Positions 1 to 6,163 of a stretch of 9,313 bases of DNA are shown piece by piece. The stretch is from the NCBI GenBank assembly GCA_029880025.1, contig JAOUPE010000043.1, positions 1-9,313 of the forward strand, given 5' to 3'. Numbering within the stretch: position 1 is the stretch's first letter; the number at the start of each line of letters is the position of its first letter. A program made the translations under genes and the position numbers. The notes under the pieces were generated by a model. It was not told where the DNA came from and made no database searches. It saw nothing but the letters and a program-made list of their open reading frames with translations. Source of the stretch: Caldifarciminota bacterium (lineage in GTDB: Bacteria; Hydrothermota; Tepidihabitantia; Tepidihabitantales; JAOUPE01).

Positions 1-19
1 TTTTTAGTTGAAAGAAAAA

Positions 20-1162
20 ATGCCTGAAATCTTCCGACAAAGTTTGCTTGAGCCGGGCAAGCATTTTATGTCCGGAAATATCGCCTGTGCTGAAGGAGCA
101 TTAGCGGCTGGCTGTAAGTTCTACGCAGGCTATCCGATTACTCCATCAAGTGAAATTATGGAACATATGTCGGTTAGACTTCCTGAGGTTAACGGCGCTT
201 TTATCCAGATGGAAGATGAGATTGGTTCAATCTCGGCAATGATTGGTGCTTCCTGGGCAGGTGCTAAAACAATGACCGCAACTTCTGGACCTGGTTTCAG
301 TTTAATGCTGGAAGGGGTAGGTTATGCATTAATGACCGAAACTCCTTGCCTCATCGTTGATGTCCAGCGGGCCGGACCAGCCACCGGACAGGCGACCCGT
401 CCTGGACAAGGTGATATTATGCAAGCAAGATGGGGTGCGCATGGCGACCACCGAATCATTGGACTATCACCTTGGTCGGTTCAAGAGATGTATGATTTGA
501 CAATCGAAGCATTCAACTATTCGGAAAAGTATCGGGTACCGGTTATATTCCTGGCTGATGAGGTGATTGGACATCTAAAAGAGAGTTTATACATCAATCC
601 CGAGATTAAAGTTTTAGATAGAATTCAGACCGGGCAAGAACCACCATTTGGCACACAAAGCGAAGACGGTGTGCCGCCAATGCCAAAGTTTGGACAGGGG
701 GCAAAGTTGCTTATTACTGGCTCCACCCATAATGAATTAGGCTTTCGCAAGGTCTCAGACCCGAATGTTCATGAGAAATTGGTAAAGCGACTTTGTGCTA
801 AGATCGACAATCATACGGATGAGATTGTTCGAACCGAATCCTATTTTACTGAAAATTGTGAACATTTATTAGTATCATTTGGTTCAAGTGCGCGCAGCGC
901 TTATGCCGCAATGCAAAGAGCAAGAGAAGAAGGAATCAAAGCTGGATTATTTAGGTTCATTACAATCTGGCCCTTTGCCGAAAAACAACTTAAACAAGCA
1001 GCTAAGTCTTGTAAGACGGTCCTAGTTCCAGAAATGAATCGTGGGCAATTAGTGCATGAGATTGAAAAGTGTCTTTGTGATAAAAAAGTAATGTCATTGC
1101 CAAAAACTAGAGGCGAAGCAATTTATCCGGAAGAAATCTATCAAGCGTTAAAGAATGAGTAA
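20..1162 (+). CDS. korA: 2-oxoacid:ferredoxin oxidoreductase alpha subunit (2-oxoglutarate type)
   Basis: Alpha subunit of the thiamine diphosphate enzyme that oxidatively decarboxylates a 2-oxoacid (most likely 2-oxoglutarate) to the acyl-CoA, passing electrons to ferredoxin, in the cytoplasm; the reverse direction is possible in reductive carbon metabolism. The N-terminal pyrimidine-binding domain carries the family signatures GYPITPSSEI, the acidic/Gly stretch QMEDEIGSISAMIGASWAGA, the TSGPGFSLM segment and ATRPGQGDIMQARWGAHGDH. A transketolase-C-like domain II follows, with VSFGSSARSA and a C-terminal VPEMNRGQL. The length of about 380 residues is normal. I place the start at ATG 20; an in-frame TTG at 8 follows a TAG at 5-7 and would add four residues, so the true start is not certain. 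The stop overlaps korB by 8 nt. A delta (ferredoxin) subunit gene may lie just upstream of the window. Substrate choice (2-oxoglutarate versus other 2-oxoacids) is inferred from resemblance to KorA, not proven. Confidence 0.93.
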   Translation: MPEIFRQSLLEPGKHFMSGNIACAEGALAAGCKFYAGYPITPSSEIMEHMSVRLPEVNGAFIQMEDEIGSISAMIGASWAGAKTMTATSGPGFSLMLEGVGYALMTETPCLIVDVQRAGPATGQATRPGQGDIMQARWGAHGDHRIIGLSPWSVQEMYDLTIEAFNYSEKYRVPVIFLADEVIGHLKESLYINPEIKVLDRIQTGQEPPFGTQSEDGVPPMPKFGQGAKLLITGSTHNELGFRKVSDPNVHEKLVKRLCAKIDNHTDEIVRTESYFTENCEHLLVSFGSSARSAYAAMQRAREEGIKAGLFRFITIWPFAEKQLKQAAKSCKTVLVPEMNRGQLVHEIEKCLCDKKVMSLPKTRGEAIYPEEIYQALKNE

Positions 1163-1910
1163 AAGGTTATATAAGTATTTACGCCAGGAAGTATTTCCTA
1201 CCCCATTTTGTTCTGGTTGTGGACACGGTATTCTGATGGGTGCGATACTAAGAGCGATTGATGAGCTTAATCTTGATTACAATAGGATGGTTTTTGTTTC
1301 AGGCATCGGCTGTGGTGCCTGGATTCCCAGTCCCCATTTTGCTGCCGATACCCTGCATACCCTGCATGGTCGTGCCATTGCCTATGCAACCGGGGTAAAA
1401 CTGGTGAACCCAGAATTAAAAGTTGTCGTTATCAGTGGTGATGGGGATATTGCAGCGATTGGCGGTAATCATCTAATTCATGCCGCAAGAAGAAATATCA
1501 CAATGACCGTTATCTGTGCTAATAACAGTATTTATGGCATGACCGGTGGACAGGTCTCCCCTACCACACCCCAGTATGCAAAGACTTCGACCACTACTTC
1601 GGGTAACCCAGAACCTCCATTTGACCTTTGTAAAATAGTTGCTGCCTGCGGAGCCACCTATGTTGCCCGTTATACACCATACCATATCCGACCCCTGACC
1701 AATTCGATTAAAAAAGCATTGTCAACCGATGGTTTTTCTTTCATCGATGTCATCTCACCCTGTCCGACTCAGTTCGGTCGAAGAAACCAAATGGCTTCTT
1801 TATACGATATGCTAATGTCGCTAAAATCGAATTCAATAAATTATGCCCGAGCCAAGAATATGTCAGAAGAAGGATTAAAAAATAAAGTTATAATCGGAGA
1901 ATTTTTATGA
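1155..1910 (+). CDS. korB: 2-oxoacid:ferredoxin oxidoreductase beta subunit (2-oxoglutarate type)
   Basis: Beta subunit, which binds thiamine diphosphate and a [4Fe-4S] cluster in the KorABC complex. The TPP/Mg motif is clear: GDGD at residues 95-98 followed by NN at 123-124 and then YGMTGGQVSPTTP. Four cysteines match the cluster ligands known in short beta subunits: Cys19 and Cys22 in FCSGCGHG, Cys53 in GIGCGAW, and Cys203 in SPCPTQFGRRN. The last of these, together with GNHLIHAARRN, is characteristic of KorB-type proteins. At 251 residues it is slightly short because it ends soon after this region. It starts inside the end of korA (8-nt overlap), so translational coupling is likely. Its own last codons contain a strong Shine-Dalgarno sequence (GGAGA, 1896-1900) that points at an ATGA overlap, as if korC once began right there. 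The spacer after it is a repeat element. Confidence 0.94.
   Translation: MSKRLYKYLRQEVFPTPFCSGCGHGILMGAILRAIDELNLDYNRMVFVSGIGCGAWIPSPHFAADTLHTLHGRAIAYATGVKLVNPELKVVVISGDGDIAAIGGNHLIHAARRNITMTVICANNSIYGMTGGQVSPTTPQYAKTSTTTSGNPEPPFDLCKIVAACGATYVARYTPYHIRPLTNSIKKALSTDGFSFIDVISPCPTQFGRRNQMASLYDMLMSLKSNSINYARAKNMSEEGLKNKVIIGEFL
1896..1909 (+). promoter_or_regulatory. Ribosome binding site with ATG that no longer leads into korC
   Basis: GGAGA at 1896-1900 lies 6 nt before an ATG at 1907 that overlaps the korB stop as ATGA. This is the standard layout for a coupled next gene. Instead of korC it opens a 74-codon ORF that runs through a repeat element. The korC ATG at 2118 has no comparable site of its own. 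Confidence 0.6.
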
Positions 1911-1980
1911 TAATTAGCCACAGATTAACACCGATAAACACTGAAGGTAACTTCTTTTTAATAATCGAGTCTTCAAAACT

Positions 1981-2005
1981 GGTAGGCGCAGGCTTTAGCC
2001 TGCGA
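1981..2005 (+). repeat. 25-bp hairpin module, copy 1
   Basis: Contains the near-perfect hairpin CGCAGGCTTTAGCCTGCG (1987-2004), 8-bp arms around a TT centre. The flanking GGTAG at 1981-1985 is shared with the inverted second copy at 2020-2044. Confidence 0.75.
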
Positions 2006-2019
2006 AACCGACCGAAAAA

Positions 2020-2044
2020 TCGCAACCTAAAGATTGCGGCTACC
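2020..2044 (-). repeat. 25-bp hairpin module, copy 2 (inverted)
   Basis: Read on the minus strand, it matches copy 1 at 20 of 25 positions. Its hairpin is CGCAATCTTTAGGTTGCG. Four of the five differences fall at two stem positions and their pairing partners, so the stem is kept (G-C to A-T, and G-C to a T-G wobble). Confidence 0.75.
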
Positions 2045-2117
2045 GCTATTTTCTCTGTGATTAATTCTTTCTATGTCAATCCGTGTTTATCCGTGATTTC
2101 TAAAGTCTTATCTATAA

Positions 2118-2654
2118 ATGGTTCAGATTAAATTAACCGGTTCAGGTGGACAGGGAATAATTATGGCTGGTGAGATATTGGCTTATGCCGCAGTCTTAGC
2201 TGGCAAAGAGGGAAGTGCGATAAGCTCTTACGGCTCTGCTGCACGAGGTGGCACGGCTACTTCTGAAGTGGTAATAGATGATAAATTTATTGCTGCCCCC
2301 TTTGCCGAAAAACCAGATTATATTATTGCAATGTCCCAATCGAGTTATAATGAAATTATTAAAATCCATCCGATTATCCCCCAACTTAAATTCATTATTG
2401 ATTCTTCAACAATCGACCTTAATACTAATATTCCTAATCGACTCGCTGTCCCGGCAACTGAAATTTCGGTTCAAGAATTAAAATCAGTGGTTAGTGCAAA
2501 TATGATTATGCTGGGTTTTTTTGCTGCTCAAACTCGAATAATCAAAAAAGAAGCGTTTCTTGAAGCAATCCAAAAACAAATTTCTGAAAAATATTTAGCT
2601 ATAAATCTTAGGGCTTTTGAAATAGGTTATGAACAAGGATTAAAGAAAGGATAA
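2118..2654 (+). CDS. korC: 2-oxoacid:ferredoxin oxidoreductase gamma subunit
   Basis: Gamma subunit of the KorABC complex (pyruvate ferredoxin oxidoreductase gamma domain, Pfam PF01558 by family knowledge). The diagnostic N-terminal GSGGQGIIMAGEILA follows the start within eight residues. Then come SSYGSAARGGTATSEVVI and a conserved DYIIAMSQ region, and the C-terminal end MIMLGFFAA with a helical tail. At 178 residues it has the family's usual length and appears intact. The start at ATG 2118 fits family alignments but has no Shine-Dalgarno sequence, because the preceding 200 nt are a repeat element. The stop of the bridging ORF lies 11 nt inside the gene, so reinitiation could supply ribosomes. 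It ends 3 nt before the DUF4438 gene. Confidence 0.93.
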   Translation: MVQIKLTGSGGQGIIMAGEILAYAAVLAGKEGSAISSYGSAARGGTATSEVVIDDKFIAAPFAEKPDYIIAMSQSSYNEIIKIHPIIPQLKFIIDSSTIDLNTNIPNRLAVPATEISVQELKSVVSANMIMLGFFAAQTRIIKKEAFLEAIQKQISEKYLAINLRAFEIGYEQGLKKG

Positions 2655-2657
2655 AAA

Positions 2658-3515
2658 ATGAAGACTAACAAAGATAAACTTGTCACGATTTCCGTGATTG
2701 GCGAAGTCGCCTCACCGACTCGTCCAAGGAACCTACGCATAACCCATGAAGGAATTCCAACGGTTTACCCTGGTACCGGCGGCATCACCTATAATGTAAA
2801 AATTGGCGACCCGGTATTTGGCTGGGTTGGTGACCATATTGAACCCGGTGTCTCAGTAAAAAATAAGGATGAAAATGAAAATCGGGCACTTCAATTATAT
2901 ACCTGTATCGGCAACGAAGTTCGGGTTACCGGTCGAAGTGAAGCACAGGGTAAGAAAGGTATCGTTACGGGCAAGCATGGAGGAATTAATCATATCTTAG
3001 TCTGGTTTGATGACGACACATTAGAAAAGCTGGCGATTGGCGATAAGGTTCAGGTTAAAGCCCGTGGACAGGGTCTTGAAATTACTGAATTACCCCAGGT
3101 GAAATTCTATAATCTTGACCCGGATTTATTTTTAAAGATTGGGGCAAAGGTTAAGAACGGTTATTTAGAATTTCCAGTGACCCAAATTATTCCACCCGAA
3201 TGTATGGGGTCAGGTTTGGGCAGTGAAACCGCCGCGGCGGGTGATTATGATATTACAACGCAAGACTCCAAGACGACGAAAAAATTTAAAGGCTTAAGAT
3301 TGGGTGATTTGGTCTTTCTTAAAGATACCGACAACACCTATGGCAGATGTATGAAAAAGGGTGCGAGTTCGGTTGGTATCGTGGTTCATGCTAATTGCAT
3401 CGGCGCTGGTCATGGTCCAGGCGTAACAACAGTAGCCACTTCGATTACCGGTAAAATAAGACCGGTCTTAACCCAAAACGCCAATATTGCCGATTATTTG
3501 GCGGTAGGTAAATAA
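2658..3515 (+). CDS. DUF4438 domain-containing protein
   Basis: A 285-residue protein that I recognise as DUF4438, a family of unknown function found in Thermotoga-like bacteria, archaea and uncultured lineages. Visible features are an N-terminal basic stretch with SPTRPRNLRITHEGIP, a glycine-rich PGTGGITYNVKIGDPVFGW, then GITGKHGG-like glycine turns (GIVTGKHGGINHILVWF), GDKVQVKARGQGLEI, PPECMGSGLG, and a C-terminal GIVVHANCIGAGHGPGVTTV. There is no signal peptide or membrane segment, so it is probably cytoplasmic. A good ribosome binding site (AGGA, 2648-2651) lies 6 nt before the ATG. Only 3 nt separate it from korC, so it is very likely cotranscribed with the oxidoreductase. A link to that enzyme is a guess from position only; no catalytic residues can be named. 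Confidence 0.85.
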   Translation: MKTNKDKLVTISVIGEVASPTRPRNLRITHEGIPTVYPGTGGITYNVKIGDPVFGWVGDHIEPGVSVKNKDENENRALQLYTCIGNEVRVTGRSEAQGKKGIVTGKHGGINHILVWFDDDTLEKLAIGDKVQVKARGQGLEITELPQVKFYNLDPDLFLKIGAKVKNGYLEFPVTQIIPPECMGSGLGSETAAAGDYDITTQDSKTTKKFKGLRLGDLVFLKDTDNTYGRCMKKGASSVGIVVHANCIGAGHGPGVTTVATSITGKIRPVLTQNANIADYLAVGK

Positions 3516-3524
3516 GAATATAAG

Positions 3525-3619
3525 CACTGAATATACTGAATTTTCCGAAACCACCGAAGGAAAACTAAAGGTTAATCATCCTGTTTCTTCTTTTCAGTGT
3601 CTTTCAGTGTGATTCAGTG
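3525..3619. repeat. Inverted 10-bp-period array in the DUF4438-DUF763 spacer
   Basis: The left arm CACTGAATATACTGAATTTT (3525-3544) faces a right arm at 3590-3619. On the minus strand the right arm reads as three consecutive 10-nt units: CACTGAATCA, CACTGAAAGA, CACTGAAAAG. The core between the arms (CCGAAACCACCGAAGG and an AT-rich stretch) shows no recognisable gene. It is similar in design to the korB-korC element but lacks the GC-rich hairpins. Confidence 0.7.
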
Positions 3620-3652
3620 TTGAATTGATTTTTCCGTAACTTTTATACATCC

Positions 3653-3680
3653 TTGACCTAAGGATACTTCTCGTTAAACT
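3653..3680 (+). promoter_or_regulatory. Sigma70-type promoter candidate for the DUF763 gene (leaderless)
   Basis: TTGACC (3653-3658), a 16-nt spacer and TAAACT (3675-3680). The predicted transcription start (about 3686-3688) coincides with the DUF763 ATG at 3686. There is no Shine-Dalgarno sequence before that ATG, which fits a leaderless transcript. The -10 match is only 4 of 6. Confidence 0.4.
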
Positions 3681-3685
3681 AAAAT

Positions 3686-4780
3686 ATGCGGCGAGGTTTT
3701 GCTGACCTTCCTTTACATGGGGGCAGAGCTCCACGCTGGCTATTTCAGCGTATGACGCGCCTATCCAGGGCAATCATTGAAATCATCGTCAGCGAATATG
3801 GTTCAGAAGAGTTCTTAAAAAGAATATCTGACCCAATCTGGTTTCAAAGTTTCGGCTGCGTTTTAGGTTTTGACTGGCATTCATCCGGTGTGACGACAAC
3901 GGTCTGCGGTGCGCTTAAACAAGGACTTAAAGATATTGAAGCTGAGCTTGGAATATTTATCGCTGGCGGTAAAGGCAAAACTTCAAGAAAGACCCCACAG
4001 GAAATAACGGTTAAAACTGAACGATTTTCTTTAGACCCTGACCCTTTAGTTTATGCCAGTCGAATGTCAGCCAAGGTTGATTCGGCTGGGTTGCAAGACG
4101 GTTTCCAAATCTACCATCATGTTTTCTTTGGCACCAGCGATGGAAAATGGGCAGTAGTGCAACAAGGAATGAACCCTGACACGGGCTGGGCAAGACGCTA
4201 TCACTGGCTTTCTTTTGATTTATCCGATTTTGTGAATGAACCGCATAAAGCGATAGTTTGTAATCACAAGACCAGACCGCTCAATTTAGTGGCTAAAGAT
4301 AGTGAAGATACCCGAACCGTATCCGTAAAATTAGCACAGGAAAAACCAGCTAAAACAATCAAAGAATTGAAAAGAATCAAAGAGTTAATCATGCCTGAAC
4401 ATCATCCAATCTATGGTTCGGACATAAATCCAGGACGAATCGAAAAGATTCTTTTATCCACTTATGAAAATCCACCCAACGATTTTGCCGCTTTACTGAT
4501 TAAACAAGGAGTTGGACCAAAAACTTTGCGGGCTCTGGCATTAATTGCTGAAATAACCTATGGCGCAAAACCCAGCTTTAAAGACCCGGTCAGCTATAGC
4601 TTTGCTCATGGTGGTAAAGATGGATTCCCCTATCCGGTAAATCGAGTAGAGTATGACCGCTCTATTGCAATTTTAGAAAAATCGATTAAACAGGCAAAAA
4701 TCGGTCGAACCGAACAATTAAATGCACTAAAGCGTTTAGTTCATTGGCAAGACATAACTTATAAAAAACGATTTGACTAG
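3686..4780 (+). CDS. DUF763 domain-containing protein
   Basis: A 364-residue, full-length member of DUF763 (Pfam PF05559), a family of unknown function shared by archaea and some bacteria. The start is characteristic: RRGFADLPLHGGRAPRWLFQRM at residues 2-23 (family form GxADLPLHxGxxPxWLxxxM). Other signatures are GFDWHSSGVTTTVCGALK (61-78), AGGKGKTSRKTPQEI (93-107), a His/Phe-rich YHHVFFG with WAVVQQGMN (143-163), and AHGGKDGFPYPVNRVEYDRSI (307-327). Residues 270-293 contain QGVGPKTLRALALIAEI, which looks like a helix-hairpin-helix turn (GVGPKT, 275-280) of the type that contacts DNA or RNA backbone. A nucleic-acid role is therefore plausible but unproven. It is followed 16 nt later by an RNA methyltransferase gene. 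The ATG at 3686 fits the family's N-terminus. Confidence 0.88.
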   Translation: MRRGFADLPLHGGRAPRWLFQRMTRLSRAIIEIIVSEYGSEEFLKRISDPIWFQSFGCVLGFDWHSSGVTTTVCGALKQGLKDIEAELGIFIAGGKGKTSRKTPQEITVKTERFSLDPDPLVYASRMSAKVDSAGLQDGFQIYHHVFFGTSDGKWAVVQQGMNPDTGWARRYHWLSFDLSDFVNEPHKAIVCNHKTRPLNLVAKDSEDTRTVSVKLAQEKPAKTIKELKRIKELIMPEHHPIYGSDINPGRIEKILLSTYENPPNDFAALLIKQGVGPKTLRALALIAEITYGAKPSFKDPVSYSFAHGGKDGFPYPVNRVEYDRSIAILEKSIKQAKIGRTEQLNALKRLVHWQDITYKKRFD

Positions 4781-4796
4781 AACTAATCAATCACCG

Positions 4797-5717
4797 ATGC
4801 AGCTTCCCGCTAAATTTATTAATCGATACCAAAAGTTTATACCCGATTTTGACCGATTTCTCAAAACGCTCGATACACCCTTGCGGTCGGTAATCAGAAT
4901 CAATACCTTAAAAGGAGAAAAGGAAGAGATACTCAGACTTCTATCTGATTTCAAATTAGAGCCAATTCCCTGGTATGATTTGGCGTATCGGGTGAAGAAT
5001 AATATCCAAATCGGTAATCGCCTGGAATATTTTTTGGGGTTAATCTATGTCCAGGAAGCAGCATCGATGATACCGCCCTTAGTATTAGACCCACAACCAG
5101 GTGAGAAAGTATTAGACTTGACTGCAGCCCCTGGTTCCAAGACGACTCAGATTGCCAGTATGATGAAAAACACTGGTTTGATTGTGGCTAATGATGTTAA
5201 TCGTAAACGGATTCGGGCATTACTGACCAATATTGAACGTTATGGTGCGCTCAATGTAGTTGTAACCAACAAACGAGGCGAAAGGATTGGTGAATTCTTA
5301 CCCGGGTATTTTGACCGGGTTTTACTTGATGCGCCCTGCTCATTAGAAGGTATGCTTAGAAAAAATGACCATGCCTTAACCCGCTGGAGTGAATCTAACA
5401 TCTTAAGGTCGTCAATGATTCAAAAATCACTTTTGGCTTCTGCTTTCAAAGCCTTAAAACCAGAAGGTATTTTAGTGTATTCTACCTGTACTTTTGCTCC
5501 TGAAGAGAATGAAGCGGTAGTAAGTTTTCTACTCGAACAAAATCCAAATGCTAGTATTGAACCATTCACTCTACCAGGGTTAATAACTCATCCGGCTTTA
5601 ACCCTTTGGCAAAGAACCCGTTTTCATCCCGATGTCCTAAAGACATCAAGAATTTATCCTCATGATAACAATACCGAAGGGTTCTTTGTCGCAAAGATAA
5701 AAAAGGCTGTAAAATAA
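4797..5717 (+). CDS. NSUN/RsmF-type RNA (cytosine-C5) methyltransferase, catalytic part
   Basis: An S-adenosylmethionine-dependent methyltransferase that makes 5-methylcytosine in rRNA or tRNA. Numbering from ATG 4797, the AdoMet motif I is VLDLTAAPGSKT, with AAPGSKT at 110-116. Asn/Asp ligand regions follow (VANDVNRKR). Motif IV is DAPCS, with the release cysteine Cys181. Motif VI is STCTFAPEENE, with the nucleophile Cys231. The N-terminal LPAKFINRY and RINTLK resemble the domain that precedes the fold in RsmF and archaeal relatives. I prefer ATG 4797 because homologues start at a similar Met-x-LP; a TTG at 4773, overlapping the DUF763 stop, would add eight residues. The protein ends where RsmF-like enzymes usually continue into a C-terminal RNA-binding domain, and that domain is encoded by the next gene. 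The exact RNA target cannot be read from the sequence. Confidence 0.9.
   Translation: MQLPAKFINRYQKFIPDFDRFLKTLDTPLRSVIRINTLKGEKEEILRLLSDFKLEPIPWYDLAYRVKNNIQIGNRLEYFLGLIYVQEAASMIPPLVLDPQPGEKVLDLTAAPGSKTTQIASMMKNTGLIVANDVNRKRIRALLTNIERYGALNVVVTNKRGERIGEFLPGYFDRVLLDAPCSLEGMLRKNDHALTRWSESNILRSSMIQKSLLASAFKALKPEGILVYSTCTFAPEENEAVVSFLLEQNPNASIEPFTLPGLITHPALTLWQRTRFHPDVLKTSRIYPHDNNTEGFFVAKIKKAVK
5699..5705 (+). promoter_or_regulatory. Candidate -1 ribosomal frameshift site (A_AAA_AAG)
   Basis: In the methyltransferase frame the codons read ATA AAA AAG, giving the canonical slippery heptamer A_AAA_AAG known from dnaX. The stop TAA is at 5715-5717. A -1 slip here enters the frame of the next gene with no stop in between (GGC TGT AAA ATA ATG). 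The product would be a single methyltransferase plus C-terminal domain protein. No strong downstream stem is obvious. A GAAGGG at 5676-5681 could act as an internal Shine-Dalgarno, though its spacing is longer than in dnaX. Confidence 0.4.
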
Positions 5718-6142
5718 TGGAACAATTTCTGAAACATCTTGCAGATAACTTTGCCATCAATCCTGAATTATTGAAAGATTTCAAAATACTGAAATTCGGT
5801 GACGAACTATTTATTATGAGTAAAGAAGCAGCTATTTTTAAAGAGCTGAAACCAATGCAGCGAGGCATCCGAATGGCAAAAGTCTTCAAGCATTCCAGTA
5901 AATTGAGCACCAGCTCAATCCAGCTCTTTGGAAAATTTGCTAAAAAGAATATCATTCAACTCGATTACGATGAGGCTCTTCGATTTGCCCAGGGTTTTGA
6001 ATTAGTGCTTCGTTCCCAGCCTTCTGAAATTGTAGAAGGTTTAGTCATAGTAAAATATTGCGAATTTGCCTTAGGCATCGGTAATTATAAAGAAGGCAAA
6101 CTGAAAAGCCGAGTTCCAAGGTCACAAGTCCTGAGAACATGA
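5717..6142 (+). CDS. Stand-alone RsmF-type C-terminal (PUA-like) RNA-binding domain protein
   Basis: A 141-residue protein matching the C-terminal region that is normally fused to NSUN/RsmF-type rRNA methylases. That region is a small alpha/beta segment (FKILKFGDELFIMS) followed by a PUA-like RNA-binding domain with IRMAKVF, IQLFGKFAKKNIIQLDYDEALRFAQGFEL, IVEGLVIVKYCEFALGIGNYKEG and the terminal LKSRVPRSQVLR. The expected role is to dock the upstream methylase on its RNA. It has no catalytic motif of its own. Its ATG overlaps the methylase stop by one base (TAATG), and AAAAGG (5701-5706) lies 10 nt upstream. The second half could thus be made by reinitiation, or as a fusion through the slippery site at 5699-5705. 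Encoding as two cistrons is the unusual point. Confidence 0.8.
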   Translation: MEQFLKHLADNFAINPELLKDFKILKFGDELFIMSKEAAIFKELKPMQRGIRMAKVFKHSSKLSTSSIQLFGKFAKKNIIQLDYDEALRFAQGFELVLRSQPSEIVEGLVIVKYCEFALGIGNYKEGKLKSRVPRSQVLRT

Positions 6143-6147
6143 ATATT

Positions 6148-6159
6148 AGAGGAAAGGTG
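6148..6159 (+). promoter_or_regulatory. Strong ribosome binding site supporting a TTG start
   Basis: AGAGGAAAGGTG, a purine-rich double Shine-Dalgarno sequence, ends 4 nt before TTG 6164. No ATG or GTG in the right frame lies nearby, so the site decides the start of the zinc-ribbon gene. Confidence 0.65.
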
Positions 6160-6163
6160 CACT

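Larger units (their letters stand above)
1919..2095. repeat. Inverted-repeat element inserted between korB and korC
   Basis: A roughly 180 bp element with nested symmetry. The left arm is three 10-nt units (CACAGATTAA, CACCGATAAA, CACTGAAGGT; 1919-1948). The right arm, read on the minus strand from 2095 to 2066, is three units of the same type (CACGGATAAA, CACGGATTGA, CATAGAAAGA). Inside lie two oppositely oriented 25-bp hairpin modules. It contains no transposase, so it would be non-autonomous. It separates two genes that are normally tightly coupled. Confidence 0.75.
1907..2131 (+). other. Bridging 74-codon ORF through the korB-korC repeat element
   Basis: An open frame with a good ribosome binding site that starts on the korB stop (ATGA) and translates the repeat element. 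The product resembles no family I recognise. Parts of it, such as GAGFSLRNRP and LKIAATA, are simply what this kind of repeat encodes in that frame. Its stop codon (2129-2131) lies 11 nt after the korC start codon, in a different frame from korC. It is therefore better viewed as a leader that delivers ribosomes to korC than as a functional protein. Whether it is translated cannot be told from sequence alone. Confidence 0.4.

Noticed and set aside
3525..3619. Possible CRISPR array because of regularly repeated units
   Set aside because: Units are 10 nt, contiguous, without unique spacers, and there are no cas genes nearby.
4773..4796. TTG start for the methyltransferase overlapping the DUF763 stop
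   Set aside because: It adds eight residues (TRTNQSP...) not typical of the family and has no ribosome binding site; ATG 4797 gives the expected N-terminus, though it also lacks a clear site.
5566..5955. A 129-codon minus-strand frame across the methyltransferase/PUA-like junction
   Set aside because: Both sense frames encode clear conserved domains here, so the antisense frame is a by-product.
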